DNA of 64,000 nt from Firmicutes bacterium TM09-10 (lineage in GTDB: Bacteria > Bacillota > Clostridia > Lachnospirales > Lachnospiraceae): NCBI GenBank assembly GCA_003481005.1, contig QUKC01000001.1, positions 310,001 to 374,000 on the forward strand, given 5' to 3'. Within the stretch, counting starts at the first letter, position 1. Each line of letters begins with the position of its first letter. Below, one piece after another: positions 41,678-50,211 of the stretch. The notes beneath the pieces are model-generated. The model was given only the letters and a program-made list of their open reading frames with translations, did not search any database and was not told the origin of the DNA. Made by a program: the position numbers and the translations under genes.

Positions 41678-41704
41678 TCTTAAGCACATAAAAAGAAGAA
41701 CTGG
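41659..41704. repeat. Perfect 19-bp inverted repeat joining two IS66 remnants
   Basis: The left arm (41659-41677) and right arm (41686-41704) are exact reverse complements with an 8-nt loop. Each arm encodes the KKNW motif of a different IS66 transposase copy, reading outwards on opposite strands. It looks like a foldback or inversion junction formed at shared sequence. Confidence 0.85.
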
Positions 41705-41910
41705 CAGGTCATTGATACTATAAACGGGGCAAAGACCTTCGCTGTGATCTACAGTATTGCAGAAACAGTAAAGTCCAACAACCTGAAGCCATACGAATAC
41801 TTTAAGTATTTGCTGACCGTGATCCCGGAGCACATGGAAGACACAGCCTGAAGCTTTTTGGAAGAACTGCTCCCCTGGTCACCAGCGCTTCCGGAAAGCA
41901 TTCGAAAATA
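41686..41910 (+). pseudogene. IS66-type transposase C-terminal remnant (plus-strand copy)
   Basis: Read on the plus strand: KKNWQVIDTINGAKTFAVIY, then ETVKSNNLKPYEYFKYLLTV, a stop, and FLEELLPWSPALPESIRK. It is homologous to, but clearly different from, the minus-strand copy. The stop in place of an Asp/Glu residue and the missing N-terminal part show decay. The following 100 nt up to the tRNA terminator resemble IS66 end sequence (CCGCAAAAGCGG hairpin) without certain boundary. Confidence 0.75.
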
Positions 41911-42011
41911 AAATTTATATCAGGCCGCAAAAGCGGCTTAAGATTGTCAAGGTACTTGCTATGGTGCGTTTACCATTCCGGGTGGCAACTTGTCACCCGG
42001 ATTTGCTTTTA

Positions 42012-42056
42012 AAAAAGAAAAAGCGGTAATGACTTATGCTATCATTACCGTTTTTT
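42012..42056 (-). terminator. Terminator of the tRNA-Arg gene
   Basis: CGGTAATGA and TCATTACCG form a perfect stem with a 9-nt loop. On the minus strand the U-run TTTTTCTTTTTT follows. It lies just after the tRNA 3' end. Confidence 0.8.
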
Positions 42057-42061
42057 CGTAT

Positions 42062-42132
42062 GTTCCCAGCGGGAATCGAACCCACAACTAGTGCTTAGGA
42101 GGCACTTGTTATATCCATTTAACTATGAGAAC
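42062..42132 (-). tRNA. tRNA-Arg (anticodon CCT)
   Basis: The minus strand folds as a cloverleaf: acceptor GTTCTCA/TGGGAAC, D arm containing AGTTAAATGGATATAAC, anticodon stem AGTGC/GCACT with loop CTCCTAA (anticodon CCT at 42097-42099), and a T arm with GGTTCGATTCC. CCA is not encoded. It reads the rare AGG codon. The 3' end faces the AT-rich accessory region, a typical setting for an integration site, though no second copy of the tRNA end was found in the window. Confidence 0.95.
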
Positions 42133-42239
42133 AAATGCCGTACTTATGGGCTTTTCAGCCACTTTGGATACGGTTTCCATTTCTTTCAATTCATTCTTTT
42201 GAATGACGATTTTTCGTTTCTTTTTACTTTGACATTTTC

Positions 42240-42370
42240 AGCAGTCCAGCTGGAATTGAACTCCGACTTATCCCCATTTTGCTTTTATCGGGTATAACCA
42301 TGGCTTCCGCTTTTTTAGGTTTCACGGCTTTAACCATGGTTGCTTCTTAGAAGTAACACCTATTCGATTC
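42240..42370 (-). other. Structured non-coding stretch with a tRNA-like end
   Basis: Between the DUF3881 gene and the tRNA, about 320 nt lack a gene. On the minus strand AACCATGG pairs with CCATGGTT around a 30-nt loop. Further on lies GGAGTTCAATTCC, which resembles a T arm followed by GCTGGACTGC. I could not build a full cloverleaf, so a decayed tRNA gene or an unidentified small RNA are both possible. Confidence 0.3.
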
Positions 42371-42456
42371 GTCACCCAAAAACAGTTCCATAAACAAATC
42401 TATTATACAGAAATTATCTGTACAAGTCAAATACTTTACGCTGTCCGTGAACTCTT

Positions 42457-43353
42457 CTACGACTCTTCCGGGAAATTCACCTGTCCCTGCAGCCACACGC
42501 TGCCCTTGAAGCGGCGTCCGACAGCAGGTTCGCCCAGCAGATCAATGCTGTTGATTGCAACCTTTAAATTCAGGTCGTTGCAACACAGGGTCAGAATATG
42601 TACCTTTTCGCCCGTCAGTCCGTTGGTTACAAGCTTCATATCCGTGATTTCACCCAGAACAGAATACTGGTCACATTCCACGCCATACGGCATGAAATAC
42701 GTATCTACAAAACTGAAAATATCGGCTTTTTGAATTTTTCTGGAAATGGACGTGTAGGTGTCCATATCTTCTAACGTCAGGCTTTCCATCGCTTCTTCAT
42801 CGCCGCCACGCGCAGCCTGAATCAGACGGTTTCTCTGCACCGCGTCCTTGGCAATCTTTTTTTTCTGCCATTCCGTCTTCTGAATCGGCATCATGATCGT
42901 TCCCTGACAGGAAAGTGCGGAAAGGTTCAAAGAAGTACCCTTTGCCGGGATCTTGCCTTCTCCCTGCAATTTCAGATACGAAATCATATTTTGCAGGTAA
43001 AAAATCAGGGAAACACCAACCTTCGGATCGTCGCAGATTCCCGCATAGGACTCCTTCGCCGCGTGGCGCTCGATTGAGATATCCTCTGCTGTACTGACAA
43101 GATCGGAGCGCAGGTACGGAAGATAATAATCGAAACTGTACGTATCGTCCTCATCAAATTCTCCGCACACTGCTATTCCGATGTCTTCGGCGAAATTCCT
43201 GTCAAATTCTGCAACCAGCGTCTTTTTTCCAACGGTTGTATAGCTGCGCTCATCCGCATGAATAATGATATCCCGGATCAGCTTTTGAACCTGTTTCTTT
43301 TCTGTATACTGACTGAATCCCACTGCTCTCAAAAATTTGTGCAAGAATCTCAC
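42457..43353 (-). CDS. DUF3881 family protein
   Basis: 298 residues, starting MRFLHKFLRAVGFSQYTEKK. Soluble, without signal peptide or membrane segment. The RFLRA-GFS opening and the conserved SFDYYLPY and SYAGICDDPKVGVSLIFYLQ stretches fit DUF3881, a clostridial family of unknown function that I recall near serS. The 30-nt gap to serS and same orientation suggest cotranscription. A role linked to tRNA or translation is only guilt by association. Confidence 0.75.
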   Translation of the reverse strand: MRFLHKFLRAVGFSQYTEKKQVQKLIRDIIIHADERSYTTVGKKTLVAEFDRNFAEDIGIAVCGEFDEDDTYSFDYYLPYLRSDLVSTAEDISIERHAAKESYAGICDDPKVGVSLIFYLQNMISYLKLQGEGKIPAKGTSLNLSALSCQGTIMMPIQKTEWQKKKIAKDAVQRNRLIQAARGGDEEAMESLTLEDMDTYTSISRKIQKADIFSFVDTYFMPYGVECDQYSVLGEITDMKLVTNGLTGEKVHILTLCCNDLNLKVAINSIDLLGEPAVGRRFKGSVWLQGQVNFPEES

Positions 43354-43383
43354 CTCACTTTTTGTTTGTTTTAGTTTACATAA

Positions 43384-44667
43384 TTATTTTTTGCGAATTT
43401 CTTTCATTCCACCCATGTAAGGCTGCAGCACTTCAGGGATTCTGACAGAGCCGTCTGCCTGCAGGTTATTCTCCAGGAAAGCAATCAGCATTCTCGGAGG
43501 CGCTACTACTGTATTATTCAGTGTATGTGCAAAGTATTTTCCGTTTTCACCATTTACACGGATCTTCAGTCTTCTTGCCTGCGCATCGCCCAGGTTGGAG
43601 CAGCTGCCGACTTCGAAATACTTCTTCTGTCTCGGGGACCATGCTTCTACGTCTACAGATTTCACTTTCAGGTCAGCCAGGTCACCGGAGCAGCATTCCA
43701 GGGTTCTTACCGGAATATCCATGCTTCTGAACAGATCTACAGTGTTCTGCCACAGCTTGTCAAACCACATCTTGGAATCTTCAGGCTTGCACACAACGAT
43801 CATTTCCTGCTTTTCGAACTGATGGATTCTGTATACGCCTCTCTCTTCCAGACCGTGTGCGCCTTTTTCCTTACGGAAGCAAGGAGAATAGCTGGTCAGA
43901 GTCTTAGGCAGCTCTTCTTCCGGAATAATTGTGTCGATAAATTTACCGATCATGGAATGCTCGGAAGTACCAATCAGGTAAAGATCTTCGCCTTCGATCT
44001 TGTACATCATAGCATCCATTTCTGCAAAGCTCATAACGCCTGTTACAACATTGCTTCTGATCATGAAAGGAGGTACACAGTAGGTAAAGCCTCTGTTAAT
44101 CATGAAATCTCTTGCATATGCGATAACCGCGGAATGCAGTCTTGCGATATCGCCCATCAGATAATAGAAACCGTTTCCTGCAACCTTTCTTGCGCTGTCT
44201 AAGTCAATACCGTCAAAGCTCTCCATGATCTCAGTATGATAAGGAATTTCGAAATCCGGAACAACCGGCTCGCCATATCTCTGAACCTCTACGTTCTCGG
44301 TATCGTTTTTACCGATCGGAACAGAAGGATCGATAATGTTCGGGATGGTCATCATGATTTTCAGGATTCTTGCCTGCAGCTCTTCTTCCTGTGCTTCCAG
44401 CTCAGAAAGTCTCTTTGCATCTGCATTGACCTGTTCCTTCATCGCCATGGCTTCTTCTTTCTTACCCTGGCCCATCAGTTTACCGATTTCTTTGGAAATC
44501 TTATTTCTGTTGGCGCGCAGATCATCTGCTTCTTTCTGTGCAGTTCTGCTCTGTGCATCCAGCTCGATTACTTCATCTACCAGCGGAAGCTTTTCATCCT
44601 GGAATTTTTTCCGGATATTTTCTTTTACCACTTCCGGATTTTCTCTTAAAAATTTGATATCGATCAT
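43384..44667 (-). CDS. serS: Seryl-tRNA synthetase
   Basis: 427 residues, normal length. An N-terminal coiled-coil arm (residues about 30-105, KKEEAMAMKEQVNADAKRLS) binds the long variable arm of tRNA-Ser. The class II core has motif 2 SPCFRKEKGAHGLEERGVYR (about residue 265) and motif 3 NNTVVAPPRMLIAFLENNLQ (about residue 390). It charges tRNA-Ser with serine using ATP. It is one of the genes regularly found near the origin in Clostridia, between parAB/DUF4446 and DUF3881 here. Confidence 0.97.
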   Translation of the reverse strand: MIDIKFLRENPEVVKENIRKKFQDEKLPLVDEVIELDAQSRTAQKEADDLRANRNKISKEIGKLMGQGKKEEAMAMKEQVNADAKRLSELEAQEEELQARILKIMMTIPNIIDPSVPIGKNDTENVEVQRYGEPVVPDFEIPYHTEIMESFDGIDLDSARKVAGNGFYYLMGDIARLHSAVIAYARDFMINRGFTYCVPPFMIRSNVVTGVMSFAEMDAMMYKIEGEDLYLIGTSEHSMIGKFIDTIIPEEELPKTLTSYSPCFRKEKGAHGLEERGVYRIHQFEKQEMIVVCKPEDSKMWFDKLWQNTVDLFRSMDIPVRTLECCSGDLADLKVKSVDVEAWSPRQKKYFEVGSCSNLGDAQARRLKIRVNGENGKYFAHTLNNTVVAPPRMLIAFLENNLQADGSVRIPEVLQPYMGGMKEIRKK

Positions 44668-44679
44668 GACTCTTCCTCC

Positions 44680-45189
44680 TTAAAATCCAATCGCCATATT
44701 CAGCGCTTTTCTTTCTTCTTCACCAAGGGCGATTTCACATTCGCCGTTTTTGATTTCCTTCGTGTAGGTATAGCAGCCGTCACTGCTGTGTACGGAATTT
44801 AAAATAAATCCGCTGTTTCTCTCATTCAGCATGCACAGGCAAAAGCTCAGATTACCGCCCATCTGGTTATAGGCATCGTATTTTACCAGTCCGGCCTTCT
44901 GATAACAGAATTCCAGTTTTTTCAGGATATTGCGGATGTCCTTTCGATTCTTCTCGCTCTCACTTTTGATAAATTTATTATCCTCAAACAGCGCGATAAT
45001 ATCCTTTTCCAGACTCTTTCCGTCTTTGCCTTTCATGAATTTATCGTACTTTTTCTTCAGCTTTTTGTACTTTGCAAACTGTACAATCATTAAAACCAGA
45101 AGAATCAGCAATACAACAAAAATTCCGATAAACAGCCACGCAATATCCAATCCTGCTATTCCGAGATATTCCATTAACGGGCTTGTCAT
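44680..45189 (-). CDS. DUF4446 family membrane protein
   Basis: 169 residues with one N-terminal membrane segment (LDIAWLFIGIFVVLLILLVL, about residues 13-37), then a coiled-coil-like helix (KKLKKKYDKFMKGKDGKSLE) and the conserved C-terminal half including NPMGG-like YDAYNQMGGNLSFCLCMLNE and NSGFILNSVHSSDGCYTYTK. Function unknown; the family (YyaB-like) sits beside parAB in many Firmicutes. It follows parB by about 55 nt in the same direction. Confidence 0.8.
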   Translation of the reverse strand: MTSPLMEYLGIAGLDIAWLFIGIFVVLLILLVLMIVQFAKYKKLKKKYDKFMKGKDGKSLEKDIIALFEDNKFIKSESEKNRKDIRNILKKLEFCYQKAGLVKYDAYNQMGGNLSFCLCMLNERNSGFILNSVHSSDGCYTYTKEIKNGECEIALGEEERKALNMAIGF

Positions 45190-45245
45190 TGCTTTTCTTT
45201 CCTTTCTTACGGTATTTCGGTAATTTATCTTACCGTCTCACATCT

Positions 45246-46145
45246 TTAACCCGTGATCCGCTCCAGCAGGCGTTCCAGATCTTCATGATTATAAAATTCA
45301 ATTTCTATCTTACCCGCGCCGTTCTGTTTTGCGCTCACAGATACCTTTGTACTCAGACTCTGCTTCAACCGTTCGGAGATCTCCTGATAAATTGCCTGCA
45401 GCGTCTTATTTTCTTCCTTCGGCGGCTTCGGCGGCTTGTGCAGATCTTTTACCAGCTTTTCCACCTCGCGGACACTCAGCTTTTCATCAAAGATTTTCTG
45501 TGCGATCAGATACTGTTCTTCCGGATCTTCAATGCTGATCAGTGCTCTTGCATGTCCGGTGCTGATCATATCGTCCACTACCATCTTCTGTACTTCATCG
45601 CACAATTTGAGCAGACGCATGGAGTTTGTAACGGCAGTTCTGCTCTTGGAAACCCGCTCCGCTACTTCATCCTGCTTTAAATGGAACTCTGTCAGCAGTC
45701 TCTTATAAGCCTGTGCTTCTTCGATCGGATTTAAATCCTCTCTCTGAATATTTTCAATCAGAGAAATTTCAACAATTTCCTGATCTGTCAGTTCTCTGAC
45801 AATGACCGGAACTTCTTTTAATCCGGCGATTTTGGCAGCTCTCCATCTGCGCTCTCCTGCGATGATTTCATAATAATCACCACGGTTCTGTACAAGAATC
45901 GGCTGCAGCATTCCGAATTGTTTTAAAGATTCTGCCAATTCCTGTAAAGAATCTTCATCAAAATTTTTACGGGGCTGTTCTCGATTCGGCTCTACCTTTG
46001 ACAGCTTTACCATCAGAGTGCCGTCTTTTCCCTCCTCAGCTGATGAGGCGGTCGAAACTGTAGCATGCTTTACCTCTGACTCCATCATCACATTTGTCGG
46101 AATCAGAGAATCCAGTCCTTTTCCTAATCCTCTTTTCAACGCCAT
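45246..46145 (-). CDS. parB: Chromosome partitioning protein ParB (Spo0J-like)
   Basis: 299 residues. N-terminal ParB/Srx domain with the CTP-binding motif IIAGERRWRAAKIAGLKEVP (about residue 95), ENIQREDLNPIEEAQAY-type segment, a helix-turn-helix (QDEVAERVSKSRTAVTNSMR), and a C-terminal dimerisation domain. ParB binds parS sites near oriC and spreads as a CTP-dependent clamp to organise the origin. Two parS sites lie just upstream of the operon (47.19-47.24 kb). The start overlaps the parA stop by one base. Confidence 0.95.
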   Translation of the reverse strand: MALKRGLGKGLDSLIPTNVMMESEVKHATVSTASSAEEGKDGTLMVKLSKVEPNREQPRKNFDEDSLQELAESLKQFGMLQPILVQNRGDYYEIIAGERRWRAAKIAGLKEVPVIVRELTDQEIVEISLIENIQREDLNPIEEAQAYKRLLTEFHLKQDEVAERVSKSRTAVTNSMRLLKLCDEVQKMVVDDMISTGHARALISIEDPEEQYLIAQKIFDEKLSVREVEKLVKDLHKPPKPPKEENKTLQAIYQEISERLKQSLSTKVSVSAKQNGAGKIEIEFYNHEDLERLLERITG

Positions 46146-46912
46146 TATATACCCTTTCTCTTTATGACTTCATCCGCAAGTGCCATATAGCTCTCTGCTC
46201 CTGCTGACTTTGCATCATAAAGATTGATCGGCATTCCATAACTCGGTGCCTCTGCAAGTCGAATATTTCTGGGAATCATCGTCTTGTAAACCTTTTGATT
46301 CAGATGATCCTTGACATTTTCAACGACCTGCATCGAAAGATTTGTTCTCGCATCATACATGGTAAATACGATACCTTCGATATCCAGAGTCGGATTCAGA
46401 CGTTCTCTTACCAGATTTACGGTATGGATCAGCTGACTCAATCCCTCCAGCGCATAGTATTCGCACTGAATCGGAACAAGAACTGTATCCGCTGTCGTCA
46501 TCGCATTGATCGTCAGCATGCTGAGCGACGGCGGGCAATCGATGATGATAAAATCGTACTGATCTCGAATCCAGTCGATTTCATTTTTCAAAATGTACTC
46601 TTTTTTATCTACTCCAATCAGTTCAATCTCCGCTGCAGCAAGATTGACATTTGACGGAATAATTGAGACATTCTTAACAACATTCTTGATCAGACACTCT
46701 TCTACCGAACACTCACCAAGAATCAATTCATAAACTGTGTTTTCCAGTTCATTTTTTTCGACGCCGAATCCACTGGTCGTATTTCCCTGCGGATCCATGT
46801 CGATAACTAATACTTTTTTTCTTTTCGCCGCCAGACAGGCTGACAGATTGATCGCTGTCGTTGTTTTACCAACGCCGCCCTTCTGGTTCGCAATTGCTAT
46901 TGCTCTCCCCAT
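46145..46912 (-). CDS. parA: Chromosome partitioning ATPase ParA (Soj-like)
   Basis: 255 residues. Deviant Walker A motif IANQKGGVGKTTTAINLSAC at the N-terminus, Walker B-like FIIIDCPPSLSMLTINAMTT at about residue 120, and the C-terminal LAEAPSYGMPINLYDAKSAG typical of Soj. The ATP-bound dimer binds DNA and works with ParB in origin segregation, and in Bacillus also controls DnaA. The ATG lies about 12 nt after GAGG. First gene of the parAB operon. Confidence 0.96.
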   Translation of the reverse strand: MGRAIAIANQKGGVGKTTTAINLSACLAAKRKKVLVIDMDPQGNTTSGFGVEKNELENTVYELILGECSVEECLIKNVVKNVSIIPSNVNLAAAEIELIGVDKKEYILKNEIDWIRDQYDFIIIDCPPSLSMLTINAMTTADTVLVPIQCEYYALEGLSQLIHTVNLVRERLNPTLDIEGIVFTMYDARTNLSMQVVENVKDHLNQKVYKTMIPRNIRLAEAPSYGMPINLYDAKSAGAESYMALADEVIKRKGI

Positions 46913-46977
46913 TGAAATTCATACACCTCGTGTCGTTTCACGACTTCTTCTCTTACCGTTTCAAATTCACATCATTT

Positions 46978-46983
46978 ATTATA
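46978..46983 (-). promoter_or_regulatory. Extended -10 promoter upstream of parAB
   Basis: On the minus strand TGTTATAAT is an extended -10 element about 65 nt before the parA start; a -35 box is not clear. The 350-nt gap between parA and rsmG holds this element and the two parS sites and is otherwise AT-rich without a gene. Confidence 0.45.
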
Positions 46984-47188
46984 ACATCAACATTTCAAGA
47001 ATGCCATTGCTAATAGTTATAAATTTGTAAAAAGGAATGCACTTTTTTTCAGCAGTTCCGTTTTTTGACGTAAAAAGGAAATTTTCAATCTTACACTATA
47101 TTCTTATTTCAGTCAAATCTTTGAAACGCACTACTGCTCCTCTCTTTCGCTGTATGTCTCTATTTTTCGTTCCGACTTGTCCGGTCAA

Positions 47189-47204
47189 TGTTTCACGTGA
47201 AACA
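47189..47204. promoter_or_regulatory. parS site 1
   Basis: TGTTTCACGTGAAACA, an exact match to the Firmicutes parS consensus, 24 bp from a second identical site. It is the loading site for ParB, encoded directly downstream. Confidence 0.95.
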
Positions 47205-47225
47205 TTTGAGGATTATAAAAAAGGA

Positions 47226-47252
47226 GATGTTTCACGTGAAACATCTCCCACT
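47226..47252 (-). promoter_or_regulatory. parS site 2 embedded in the rsmG terminator
   Basis: The second TGTTTCACGTGAAACA (47228-47243) is extended on both sides by GGAGA/TCTCC-type bases to a 26-bp perfect palindrome. On the minus strand it lies 15-40 nt after the rsmG stop and is followed by TTTTTT (complement of 47217-47222), so the RNA can form an intrinsic terminator. One sequence would act as ParB site in DNA and terminator in RNA. Confidence 0.85.
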
Positions 47253-47265
47253 CAGGTTGACCAAC

Positions 47266-47991
47266 TCAGACAATCGGCATCTTTGCCGGTATACCTGCTT
47301 TTCTCGGATATTTTTTCGGCGTCTTTTTAATCTTATCAATCACAACCAGCGTTCTTCCCATATCTCCGCCCGGAAGCTGGAACTCGATCTTATCAGATAT
47401 TTCTCCACCAAGAAGATCGACCGCTTTCTGTGCCGCTTCAATTTCCGCCTCCGCTTTTTCTGCCTTATAAGGAATGAATTTCCCGTTTTCTTTTACATAA
47501 GGAAGACATAGCTCAGAAAGCGTTGATAAATTTGCTACTGCTCTTGAAACACATAAATCGAAATGCTCTCTGAACTCTGGCTGTTTTGCATAGTCCTCCG
47601 CTCTGCCATGAAGCATCTGGATCTCACCTAATTCCAGTTTATCAGAAACCTCCTGTAAAAACTTCAATCGTTTTTGTAAAGAATCCAGTAAAGTCAGTCG
47701 AATCTGCGGAAATGCAATTTTCAGCGGAATTCCCGGAAAACCTGCGCCGGTTCCGATATCGATAACGGAAACCGCCTCCGCCAGGATTTCCGGATAGGCA
47801 CGAACAACCGTCAGACTGTCGAAAAAATGCTTTTTCATTACATCTTTGTAATCTGTGATCGCCGTCAGATTCATTACTTCGTTCCATTCCACCAGAAGCT
47901 TATAATATTCCTCGAACTGCTGCTTCTGGACATCCGAAAGAACGATCCGCAATTTTTTTAATTCATTTTCAAATTGATCCATTCCGTACAT
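47266..47991 (-). CDS. rsmG: 16S rRNA (guanine-527-N7)-methyltransferase
   Basis: 241 residues. The SAM-binding motif is VSVIDIGTGAGFPGIPLKIA (about residues 75-95), with family motifs MNLTAITDYKDVMKKHFFDS and FDLCVSRAVANLSTLSELCL. It methylates G527 of 16S rRNA, and loss in other bacteria gives low-level streptomycin resistance. It follows mnmG by 15 nt, the conserved order, and ends at the parS/terminator palindrome. Confidence 0.96.
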   Translation of the reverse strand: MYGMDQFENELKKLRIVLSDVQKQQFEEYYKLLVEWNEVMNLTAITDYKDVMKKHFFDSLTVVRAYPEILAEAVSVIDIGTGAGFPGIPLKIAFPQIRLTLLDSLQKRLKFLQEVSDKLELGEIQMLHGRAEDYAKQPEFREHFDLCVSRAVANLSTLSELCLPYVKENGKFIPYKAEKAEAEIEAAQKAVDLLGGEISDKIEFQLPGGDMGRTLVVIDKIKKTPKKYPRKAGIPAKMPIV

Positions 47992-48006
47992 AGAACATAT
48001 GTTCTC

Positions 48007-49944
48007 CTATTCTTTCTTCAAATCGCGCATATGACTTTCATGCTCCAAATATACCAAAAGCACGGAAATATCTGCCGGGGAAACGCCGGAAATTCTGGAA
48101 GCCTGTCCAACCGATACCGGACGGAACGCTTTTAACTTCTGTCTTGCCTCCAGACGCAGGCTCGGAACCTCATCATAATCCATCCAATTCGGGATTTTAT
48201 GCTTTTCCATCTTCTTGTACTGATCTACCTGTCGCTTCTGGCGCTCAATATAACCTTCATATTTGATTTCGATTTCTACCTGCTCAATGACCTCTGCCGG
48301 TAAAAGCTTCCGATTCTGATCGATTTCTGCAAGCATTTCATAGGAAAGTTCCGGTCTGCACATCAACTCCGCCAGAGACGCTGCCGTCTTCAAAGGTGTA
48401 CTGCCCATTTTCTCCAAAAACCTCTGATGCTCTGCCGATGCGCCGATCACAGTTTTTTTCAGACGATCCATCTCCTGTGTAATCATCTGTTCTTTCTGTT
48501 CCAGCCACTGCATCTGCTCTTCCGAAATCAGACCAGCCTCATAGCCCTTTCTGCGCAGACGCAGATCCGCATTGTCCTGGCGAAGCAGTAATCTGTATTC
48601 TGACCGCGAGGTCATCATCCGGTACGGTTCTGTATTTTCCTTCGTCACAAGGTCGTCTACCAGAACGCCCAGATAGCCTTCCGAGCGGTCGATAATCATC
48701 GGCTCCCTGCCCTGACATTTCAGACCCGCATTGATTCCTGCAAGAATGCCCTGGGAAGCCGCTTCCTCATAGCCGCTGCTTCCATTGAACTGTCCTGCCG
48801 AAAAAAGCCCCTCAACATCCTTAAATTCCAACGTCGGGTACAACCGTCTTGCGTCGATGCAATCATATTCAATCGCATATGCATTGCGCACGATCCGGCA
48901 GTTTTCCAACCCTGGAACCGTCCGATACATGGCAAGCTGTACATCCTCCGGCAAAGAAGATGACATGCCACCGACATACATTTCATTTGTATAACGTCCC
49001 TCCGGCTCAAGAAAAACCTGATGGCGTTCTTTATCTGCAAATTTTACAACCTTATCCTCGATAGACGGACAATATCTCGGTCCCGTCCCTTCAATAATTC
49101 CCGCATAAATCGGAGAACGATCCAGGTTTGCCCGGATGATCTCATGCGTTTTTTCGTTCGTATAGGTCAACCAGCAGGAATCCTGATCAATCTGTACGCT
49201 TTCCGGGTCAGTAGAAAAGGAAAACGGCACAACCTTCGGATCTCCGAACTGCTCTTCCATTTTTGAAAAATCAATACTCCTTTTATCCATTCTCGCAGGC
49301 GTTCCCGTCTTGAAACGGCGCATTGCAATGCCCATTTCTTTCAGGCTGTCTGTCAGGTGATTTGCCGCCTGCAGTCCGTTCGGCCCGGTATAGGTGATGG
49401 ATTCTCCGCACAGGCAGCGTGCCTTTAAGTAGGTTCCAGTACACAAAATAACCGCTTTGGCTTCGTATACCGTTCCCGTAAATGTCCGCACACCACGGAT
49501 TTTTTTTGTTGCACCGGCTTTTTCGGAAACCGTGTCTGCATTCACATCATCCCATAAAAGATCGCAGACTTCTGCCTGCTTGATAACCAGATGCTCCTGA
49601 TTTTCCAGAATCTGCCGCATCCGTCTGCTGTATTCCGCTTTATCCGCCTGCGCCCGCAGCGAATGCACCGCAGGACCCTTCGATGCGTTGAGCATCTTTG
49701 ACTGAATAAAGGTATGATCGATATTTTTTCCCATCTCGCCGCCGAGCGCATCCAGCTCCCGGACGAGATGTCCTTTCGAAGAACCGCCGATATTCGGATT
49801 GCACGGCATCAGCGCAATACTTTCGATGCTTACCGTAAAAATAACCGTTTCCAGTCCCATTCTCGCGCACGCCAGCGCCGCTTCACATCCGGCATGACCT
49901 GCCCCAATTACACATACATCAACTTTTTCTGTTATCTGAGCCAT
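48007..49944 (-). CDS. mnmG: tRNA uridine-5-carboxymethylaminomethyl modification enzyme MnmG
   Basis: 645 residues, close to the usual 620-630. The FAD-binding motif [20 protein letters not shown] is at the N-terminus. Conserved motifs include [20 protein letters not shown], and [20 protein letters not shown] with the second FAD-binding region. With MnmE it forms the complex that modifies U34 of several tRNAs. The gene follows mnmE, but here a 268-nt gap containing a hairpin-repeat module E separates them. Confidence 0.97.
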   Translation of the reverse strand: MAQITEKVDVCVIGAGHAGCEAALACARMGLETVIFTVSIESIALMPCNPNIGGSSKGHLVRELDALGGEMGKNIDHTFIQSKMLNASKGPAVHSLRAQADKAEYSRRMRQILENQEHLVIKQAEVCDLLWDDVNADTVSEKAGATKKIRGVRTFTGTVYEAKAVILCTGTYLKARCLCGESITYTGPNGLQAANHLTDSLKEMGIAMRRFKTGTPARMDKRSIDFSKMEEQFGDPKVVPFSFSTDPESVQIDQDSCWLTYTNEKTHEIIRANLDRSPIYAGIIEGTGPRYCPSIEDKVVKFADKERHQVFLEPEGRYTNEMYVGGMSSSLPEDVQLAMYRTVPGLENCRIVRNAYAIEYDCIDARRLYPTLEFKDVEGLFSAGQFNGSSGYEEAASQGILAGINAGLKCQGREPMIIDRSEGYLGVLVDDLVTKENTEPYRMMTSRSEYRLLLRQDNADLRLRRKGYEAGLISEEQMQWLEQKEQMITQEMDRLKKTVIGASAEHQRFLEKMGSTPLKTAASLAELMCRPELSYEMLAEIDQNRKLLPAEVIEQVEIEIKYEGYIERQKRQVDQYKKMEKHKIPNWMDYDEVPSLRLEARQKLKAFRPVSVGQASRISGVSPADISVLLVYLEHESHMRDLKKE

Positions 49945-49973
49945 CTTTTCCGCCTTATTTTCTGTGCTTTTCT

Positions 49974-50015
49974 ACAATAGAATGCACGCTCTGCAAGCAT
50001 TCTATTGTCATGAAT
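49974..50015 (+). repeat. Modular hairpin repeat, copy 5 (module E only)
   Basis: ACAATAGAATGC/GCATTCTATTGT stem plus CATGAAT, with one loop change (CTCTGCA) compared with copy 1 and an intact 12-bp stem. It sits about 30 nt upstream of mnmG, in the mnmE-mnmG gap. The other 200 nt of this gap (50016-50211) show no gene or clear structure. Confidence 0.9.
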
Positions 50016-50211
50016 CATCGCATACTTTCTGCACCAATCATACACGAATCCTGCGTTTCCGGCAACTATTTCTGTGGGCAATGCTCTACAATCCTGCTCA
50101 CTGCCGCTGTTCAAAACCATTTACGAAACCTTTTCCCAGAGACTTTTCGCTGCCTGGCTTTTTCCAACTTCAAAAAAATATCTTTTCAAGACTTTTCGAC
50201 ACCTGGTCAGA

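Noticed and set aside
41434..41691. Plus-strand ORF of 85 codons near the tRNA
   Set aside because: It is the shadow of the minus-strand IS66 transposase remnant, which has a clear family match.
49932..50120. Minus-strand ORF in the mnmE-mnmG gap
   Set aside because: It overlaps the mnmG start and the module E repeat, has no ribosome binding site and no recognisable sequence.
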